Of a stretch of 10,209 nucleotides of DNA, positions 6,043 through 10,209 are shown piece after piece (within the stretch, counting starts at the first letter, position 1; the number at the start of each line of letters is the position of its first letter). Below the pieces are notes generated by a model. The model ran no database searches. It saw only the letters and a list, made by a program, of their open reading frames with translations, and was not told where the DNA came from. The position numbers and the translations under genes are program-made. Source of the stretch: Acidobacteriota bacterium (GTDB lineage Bacteria > Acidobacteriota > Terriglobia > UBA7540); assembly GCA_021828225.1 (NCBI GenBank), contig JAKASH010000057.1, positions 1-10,209 on the forward strand. Direction: 5' to 3'.

Positions 6043-7614
6043 ATGAGGAACAAATGGTGCCTTGCTTTGGGGTTTGTGTGCCTCAGCCTGGCGCTGTTGG
6101 GGTGTTCGACGAGTCCTATGTCCGTGAATAAGGTCCCACCCGAGGTTGAGAGCACTGCTCGGAGTCTCACCCATGTGCTGAGCCAACAAGGCTATGAGGT
6201 CGGGCGTGGCTATTTCAGGCTGTACCAGCAGTCGGACTGCCAGGAATCATATGATGTGATGAAATCTTGCTTCGGGAACAATCCGGCCGCGCCTTACATT
6301 CTGCCGACCGTTACATTCTGGAGTGACGAGTATGTGGATCCTGCCACGCTGAACGCTCTTGGTCCAACGACAAATGGCTACAGCTCAACCTTCCGATTCG
6401 ATCCGCGGGAAGCGATTGTCATCCTGGCTCAACTTCCACCTCCGGCGGCCTATTTCGGGCTGCAGACGTACGAATTCACGCACCAGGGAACCTACAGCAC
6501 GACCAGCGGTCCATATTTGTATCTCGCCCCGTATGGCCAAAGCATCCTCGATATATTTTTCGCGCATGTACCCCAGAATCCCAATCGCATCGAGATGCTT
6601 GCAAGCCTGGGCAACAGCATTAATGACGTGGTGATTGAAAGACAGTCGGGCCAAGCGTTTGATCAGATCCGTTACTTTATCATTACGCCCGACGAGCTAA
6701 CGAACGAAGCGGTCCGGGACGCTCTCCAAACCTTGCAGATCGATAACAACGACATCTTTACCGAGCCTATTCCCTCCACCACTGAAAGCGGCATAAAGAT
6801 CGGGCTTAATAAAGCGGCCGATGATTTTATTACCGTCATCCGCTATGCCGAACCCGAGGACGGTGGTGATGCCGGTACCCCCTCAGCCACATGGAGAAAC
6901 GATCTGCCCATGGTTGTGCTGCGGGTCAGGTACAACCACACAAACCCAACACCGATACCGTATGGTCCGGTCACGCTCGATAACAGAACCGCCTGGGATG
7001 AAACCCAACTGAAGCCGCAACTCAACGAGCTTGTGTCGCTTACCAGCGCGGCATGGGGCCAGGCTTGTTCCGGCCCGAACTGCCCAATCCAGGCCTGGAA
7101 CCTGCAGCCGTCTCCGGTTGACCTGGTCGGACCGGACTGCACCCAGATCGGAATGGATTGCCTTGCCGACACGCAAGACACCATTTATGAGTTCACGCCG
7201 AGACTTCCCCTGGATGAGGGAGAGGTGTATGCCCTGGTCGGTCCTCTTAGCACCGAGACCAATAATGCAACCTATGAGAGTGTCGGTGTCAATAACAGTA
7301 AACTGACGGAAGGCGTCGGTGAAGTGTCCGACAAGTTGCTGTCTGGCACAGCGCTTGAGTTTGCCTCGCAAGTTCCAGACGCTGATAAGTTCTTTGTCTA
7401 CTATTTCACCCGGGACTGCAGCGGCCTCAAAACATACACCAACGGCAATTGTTTCTCAGTTTCCACGGACATGATCCCGGCCTGTACGGGCGACCCGACG
7501 ACCTGTGCTCGCCTCGAACTTAGTTTGCGCGCGTACATCCGTCCGGATACCGAACGCGGACCCGACGCCGCTAAGATTCTGCCTGCGGATGTGATCCCAC
7601 TGAAGAGGCCGTAA
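6043..7614 (+). CDS. Uncharacterised lipoprotein with five close cysteine pairs
   Basis: I do not recognise a named family. The N-terminus is a clear lipoprotein signal: basic start, hydrophobic stretch and lipobox LLGC with lipidated C21. Serine follows, so the protein likely goes to the outer membrane. The 502-residue mature part has ten further cysteines in five close pairs (66/76, 342/347, 366/373, 459/470, 481/488), as expected for disulfides made in the periplasm. The N-terminal domain holds conserved-looking phrases such as FGNNPAAPYILP (77-88) and RFDPREAIVILAQLPPP (118-134). The remainder is Asn/Thr/Asp-rich and probably beta-strand-rich. No catalytic motif stands out. The start is firm: AAGGAG lies seven bases before the ATG. 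It is flanked on both sides by near-identical 96-base repeats and has no operon partner. The base composition looks a little less GC-rich than prfA-prmC, which may hint at separate origin. Confidence 0.85.
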   Translation: MRNKWCLALGFVCLSLALLGCSTSPMSVNKVPPEVESTARSLTHVLSQQGYEVGRGYFRLYQQSDCQESYDVMKSCFGNNPAAPYILPTVTFWSDEYVDPATLNALGPTTNGYSSTFRFDPREAIVILAQLPPPAAYFGLQTYEFTHQGTYSTTSGPYLYLAPYGQSILDIFFAHVPQNPNRIEMLASLGNSINDVVIERQSGQAFDQIRYFIITPDELTNEAVRDALQTLQIDNNDIFTEPIPSTTESGIKIGLNKAADDFITVIRYAEPEDGGDAGTPSATWRNDLPMVVLRVRYNHTNPTPIPYGPVTLDNRTAWDETQLKPQLNELVSLTSAAWGQACSGPNCPIQAWNLQPSPVDLVGPDCTQIGMDCLADTQDTIYEFTPRLPLDEGEVYALVGPLSTETNNATYESVGVNNSKLTEGVGEVSDKLLSGTALEFASQVPDADKFFVYYFTRDCSGLKTYTNGNCFSVSTDMIPACTGDPTTCARLELSLRAYIRPDTERGPDAAKILPADVIPLKRP

Positions 7615-7648
7615 CGGCCGGCAGGGGCTCAGCGCCAGCCAGCGAGCA

Positions 7649-7744
7649 AGCCGCGACGGTGGTTTATCCGTCGCGGGGTTTCCCGATACGGCCATTTAAG
7701 AGCCCGCGACACACAAACCAGTGTCGCGGCTACCAAAGTTCCGG
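7649..7744. repeat. Palindromic repeat element, copy B
   Basis: This copy has the same orientation as copy A and 92 of 96 identical bases, starting 35 bases after the lipoprotein stop codon. Both internal hairpins are perfect here: CCGCGACGG with CCGTCGCGG (loop TGGTTTAT), and CCGCGACAC with GTGTCGCGG (loop ACAAACCA). The left end has lost the GGT of the terminal inverted repeat. Its last four bases begin a further hairpin, CCGGTGGC-GTT-GCCACCGG (7741-7759). Confidence 0.85.
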
Positions 7745-7794
7745 TGGCGTTGCCACCGGTTATTGCATGGCACCCCTTGCGGGTTGCAGCTTGA

Positions 7795-7823
7795 TTGACA
7801 CCCTTGCTGGCGCCAGATATCCT
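7795..7823 (+). promoter_or_regulatory. Strong sigma-70-like promoter upstream of prfA-prmC
   Basis: A perfect TTGACA (7795-7800) is followed after 17 bases by TATCCT (7818-7823). No gene starts close behind it, so the most likely target is prfA at 8188. That implies a leader of about 360 bases containing the two hairpin repeats at 7913-7939 and 8039-8065. A short unrecognised transcript is the alternative. Confidence 0.5.
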
Positions 7824-7888
7824 GATTATTAACCTCGGTTTGCGCATCAAGCCCGGACGCCCCTCCGACGAAATCGAGTAAAATGAGA

Positions 7889-7944
7889 GTGGGCTGGAAT
7901 TCGAAGACAATCCCACGGTCAGGAAGGCACTGACCGTGGCTACC
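7889..7944. repeat. Hairpin repeat, copy C (left end missing)
   Basis: The right-hand 39 bases (7906-7944) match 8032-8070 with one mismatch. They contain a perfect ten-base-pair stem, CCACGGTCAG and CTGACCGTGG, with a seven-base loop, and end in GGCTACC. The similarity to copy D starts at GTGGGCT (7889), so this looks like a copy that lacks the left end. Confidence 0.8.
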
Positions 7945-7985
7945 GCCTACCGCCTTTGTGCGGAGGGTTCGTGCCGGAGGGATTT

Positions 7986-8070
7986 GGTAGCCGCGAAGAG
8001 AGTTTTCCTGTCCGTGGGCTTTTTGATGCGGGACAATCCCACGGTCAGGAAGACACTGACCGTGGCTACC
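7986..8070. repeat. Hairpin repeat, copy D (complete element)
   Basis: An 85-base element starting GGTAGCC (7986-7992) and ending GGCTACC (8064-8070). It has the same ten-base-pair hairpin as copy C (8039-8048 with 8056-8065). Its left half aligns loosely with copies A and B (GGTAGCCGCGA, a GTTTT run, a TTTTxGATxCG segment) while the right-hand hairpin has a different sequence. It appears to be a variant of the same element family. Confidence 0.75.
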
Positions 8071-8187
8071 CGGCGGTTGGTTATTGAGACCGCACACATC
8101 GCAAAAACGCGATATTGGCGCCACCCGGGAAGGCCTCCAGTGAGGACACCGGCGCTACAGAGAAGCGGTGATTAACAGGTTTCTAAA

Positions 8188-9273
8188 ATGCATTTTCTTG
8201 CCAAGCTGGAAGAGATCGAAAAGCGGTATGAGAGCCTGACGGCGGCGCTGAGCGATCCGCAGGTGCTGGGGGATCCGTCCACTTATCAGAAGACGGCGAA
8301 AGCGCACGCCGACTTGCAGGAGATCGTGGACCGCTACCGGGAGTGGAAAGACGTTCAGAAGGCTCTGGTGGAGACCAAATCGCTGCTGGAAGATTCCTCC
8401 TCCGATTCTGAAATGAAGGCCCTCGCTCAGGAAGAACTGGCGAGCCTGGAAAAGCGGCAGGAGGAAGTTGAGAGCCAGTTGAAGGTTCTGCTGCTGCCGA
8501 AAGACCCGAACGACGCCAAGGACATTGTTCTGGAGATCCGCGCCGGGACGGGTGGGGACGAAGCGAGCCTGTTTGCGCAGGAGATCTTCCGCATGTACGG
8601 CCGCTACGCGGAGCAGCAGAACTGGAAGGTGGATATTCTCTCTTCGTCGCTTTCCGGCGTGGGCGGACTGAAAGAAGTGATTGCGGTGATCGAGGGCAAG
8701 AACGTCTACAGCCGGCTGAAATACGAAAGCGGCGTGCACCGCGTGCAGCGCGTGCCGGCCACCGAACAGCAGGGCCGGATTCACACCTCGGCGGTGACGG
8801 TTGCGGTGCTGCCTGAAGCCGACGAAGTGGATGTCCAGATCGATCCCAAGGAAATCCGCATTGACACCTTCTGCTCTTCGGGGCCCGGCGGCCAGTCGGT
8901 GAATACCACTTATTCCGCGGTGCGCATTACGCACCTGCCCACGGGGATGGTGGTGTCGTGCCAGGACGAGAAATCGCAGATCAAGAATCGCGCCAAGGCC
9001 ATGCGCGTGCTGCGATCGCGGCTGTATGAACAGCGGTTGGAGGAGCAGCAGAAACAGATTTCCGAAGAGCGCCGCTCGATGGTGGGCACCGGCGACCGCA
9101 GCGAAAAGATTCGCACTTATAATTTTCCGCAGAACCGCGTGACCGACCACCGCATCGGACTCACACTGCACCAGCTTGACCGCATCATGGACGGCAGGCT
9201 GGACGAAATCATCGACGCCCTGACCACTCATTACCAGACTGAAAAACTCAAGCAGGCGACCGTCGCTGCCTGA
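8188..9273 (+). CDS. prfA: Peptide chain release factor 1
   Basis: Recognises UAA and UAG stop codons in the ribosomal A site and triggers release of the finished protein. The 361 residues are full length for the family. The N-terminal coiled-coil domain (about 1-110) is followed by the codon-recognition region, with the RF1 tripeptide P190-A191-T192 in [16 protein letters not shown]2 has SPF at this place, so RF1 is clear. The catalytic loop is [10 protein letters not shown] with GGQ at 234-236, and the Arg/Lys-rich C-terminal part includes [14 protein letters not shown]. After GGQ the sequence has Ser where E. coli has His, and TTY where E. coli has TTD; both are tolerated variation. The ribosome binding site is weak (ACAGG about ten bases upstream) but the N-terminus fits the family. 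prmC follows 31 bases downstream, and its product methylates Q236. The likely promoter is at 7795. Confidence 0.97.
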   Translation: MHFLAKLEEIEKRYESLTAALSDPQVLGDPSTYQKTAKAHADLQEIVDRYREWKDVQKALVETKSLLEDSSSDSEMKALAQEELASLEKRQEEVESQLKVLLLPKDPNDAKDIVLEIRAGTGGDEASLFAQEIFRMYGRYAEQQNWKVDILSSSLSGVGGLKEVIAVIEGKNVYSRLKYESGVHRVQRVPATEQQGRIHTSAVTVAVLPEADEVDVQIDPKEIRIDTFCSSGPGGQSVNTTYSAVRITHLPTGMVVSCQDEKSQIKNRAKAMRVLRSRLYEQRLEEQQKQISEERRSMVGTGDRSEKIRTYNFPQNRVTDHRIGLTLHQLDRIMDGRLDEIIDALTTHYQTEKLKQATVAA

Positions 9274-9304
9274 CGCCCGCCGGCCTGGGTTGCTGGCTTC
9301 CGCG

Positions 9305-10177
9305 ATGCAACTTCGTGCCACGCTTCAGGCGGGACTGAAACGCCTGCTGGAACATGACGTGCCTTCCGCAGACTTGGCCGCGGAACTCCTCCTGATGCAC
9401 GTTCTCCAGCAGGACCGCGCCTACCTTTACACGCATTCCGATCAGGAGTTGACCGCCGCGCAGGTTGAACGCTACTTCGAACTGATCGCGGAACGCTGCA
9501 CGGGAATGCCTACCCAGTACATCACCGGCCATCAGGAATTCTGGGGCCTGGATTTTGAAGTGACCCCGGCGGTGCTGATTCCGCGCCCGGAAACCGAACA
9601 CATCATCGAGGCCGTGCTTGACCTGATCAGCCGGCGGGGGCTCTCGAAACAGGAGCCTTTCCGGATTGCGGACGTGGGCACAGGCTCCGGTTGCATTCCC
9701 ATCACGCTGGCGAAAGAGTTGCCGCGCGCGACGATATTCGCCACGGAAATTTCACTCGATGCGCTTGAGGTTGCGGCGCGGAACGCGCAACGGCTCGGAG
9801 TGGGAGATCGAATTCAATTCCTTGAAAGCGACCTGCTGGCTCGGCTGCTTGTGCCGGAATTCCTTGCCACCTTCGATTTTGTGGTTTCCAACCCGCCCTA
9901 TGTCGGGCACGACGAATTGGCCGACGTGCAGCGCGAGGTGCGTGAGTTCGAGCCGCGCCTGGCGTGGGGCGACCTGGTACAGGGCGAAGAAATCTATGCG
10001 CGGTTGTTTTCGCAAGCCCAAAAACTTCTCAAGCCCGGCGGCTGCGTGGTGGTCGAGATTGGCTACAATAAGAAAGACGCAGTTCTGCGGCTACTTGGCA
10101 ACGGTTGGCAGGAGCAGGAAGTGCGTCCGGACCTCGCCGGCATTCCACGCGTGATTAGCGCGCGCAAGAACGGCTGA
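9305..10177 (+). CDS. prmC: Release factor glutamine methyltransferase PrmC (HemK)
   Basis: Transfers a methyl group from S-adenosylmethionine to the side-chain amide of the glutamine in the GGQ motif of release factors, which speeds peptide release. The 290 residues have the N-terminal helical substrate-binding domain (about 1-75), the linking IPRPETE (92-98), SAM motif I DVGTGSGCIPI (123-133), acidic residue E148 after motif I, and the catalytic NPPY (196-199). The C-terminus is GIPRVISARK. All key residues are intact. I chose the ATG at 9305 because its N-terminus aligns with other PrmC proteins. A TTG at 9290 would add five residues; neither has a clear Shine-Dalgarno sequence, consistent with translation coupled to prfA 31 bases upstream. 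The adjacency of enzyme and substrate is a common bacterial arrangement. Confidence 0.96.
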   Translation: MQLRATLQAGLKRLLEHDVPSADLAAELLLMHVLQQDRAYLYTHSDQELTAAQVERYFELIAERCTGMPTQYITGHQEFWGLDFEVTPAVLIPRPETEHIIEAVLDLISRRGLSKQEPFRIADVGTGSGCIPITLAKELPRATIFATEISLDALEVAARNAQRLGVGDRIQFLESDLLARLLVPEFLATFDFVVSNPPYVGHDELADVQREVREFEPRLAWGDLVQGEEIYARLFSQAQKLLKPGGCVVVEIGYNKKDAVLRLLGNGWQEQEVRPDLAGIPRVISARKNG

Positions 10178-10183
10178 TGCATT

Positions 10184-10209
10184 ATGCTTCGCCAGATCCT
10201 TCATGTTGA
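10184..10209 (+). CDS. Possible start of another gene, cut by window edge
   Basis: An ATG six bases after the prmC stop opens a frame, MLRQILHV, that stays open to the end of the window. The short spacing would suit a third gene of the prfA-prmC operon. There is no clear ribosome binding site and eight residues are too few to identify a product. Confidence 0.25.

Noticed and set aside
7615..7648. Terminator directly after the lipoprotein gene
   Set aside because: Short GC-rich complementary segments are present but no T run follows, so an intrinsic terminator cannot be supported.
7629..8124. Two minus-strand open frames (7629-7916 and 7696-8124) containing repeated peptides
   Set aside because: Their repeated phrases (LVAATLVCVSRALKW, SHGQCLPDRGIV) are translations of the palindromic repeats A to D, not evidence of a gene.
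5462..8187. Autonomous transposon or integron around the lipoprotein gene
   Set aside because: No transposase, integrase or attC-like structure is visible; the repeats carry no gene.
8155..9321. 388-residue minus-strand open frame opposite prfA
   Set aside because: It is the shadow of prfA. Its His/Arg/Leu-rich composition is typical of antisense frames in GC-rich coding DNA, and prfA is unambiguous.

Overview
The window looks like chromosomal DNA from a moderately GC-rich, Gram-negative-type soil bacterium. My best guess is Acidobacteriota. This rests on the mix of a secreted GH10 xylanase, a secreted DipZ-like thioredoxin, TPR proteins, long intergenic spaces full of small palindromic repeats, and the style of the release factor 1 sequence. 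It is an inference, because there is no rRNA or other marker in the window.

Layout, left to right. (1) Positions 1-566, minus strand: the N-terminal 188 residues of a CPA1/NhaP-type Na+/H+ antiporter that runs off the left edge. (2) 694-2034, plus: an exported thioredoxin-fold protein with a CINC active site and a DipZ-like C-terminal domain, divergent from the antiporter. (3) 2124-3410, minus: a membrane-anchored TPR protein with a C-terminal carbohydrate-binding-like beta-sandwich, convergent with the thioredoxin gene. (4) 3411-4315: a 905-base stretch without a supported gene. It holds a GC hairpin and likely promoter for the TPR gene, three tandem units of exactly 67 bases, a dyad that could be an operator, and a promoter for the next gene. 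(5) 4316-5461, plus: a secreted GH10 endo-xylanase. (6) 5462-6042: repeat-rich spacer. (7) 6043-7614, plus: a 523-residue lipoprotein of unknown function with five close cysteine pairs. (8) 7615-8187: a second repeat-rich spacer with a good sigma-70-like promoter. (9) 8188-10177, plus: prfA (release factor 1) followed by prmC (the methyltransferase that modifies the release factor GGQ glutamine), an enzyme and substrate pair in one operon. A further start codon at 10184 may open another gene.

The least ordinary content is in the spacers. A 96-base sequence occurs twice in the same orientation with four mismatches and brackets the unknown lipoprotein gene. It belongs to what appears to be a modular family of about 85-90 base elements that begin GGTAGCC and end GGCTACC and carry different internal hairpins. 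I see no complete defence system, CRISPR array, transposase, tRNA or rRNA. The genes are mostly unconnected in function (cation transport, extracytoplasmic redox, plant polymer breakdown, translation termination), apart from prfA-prmC.
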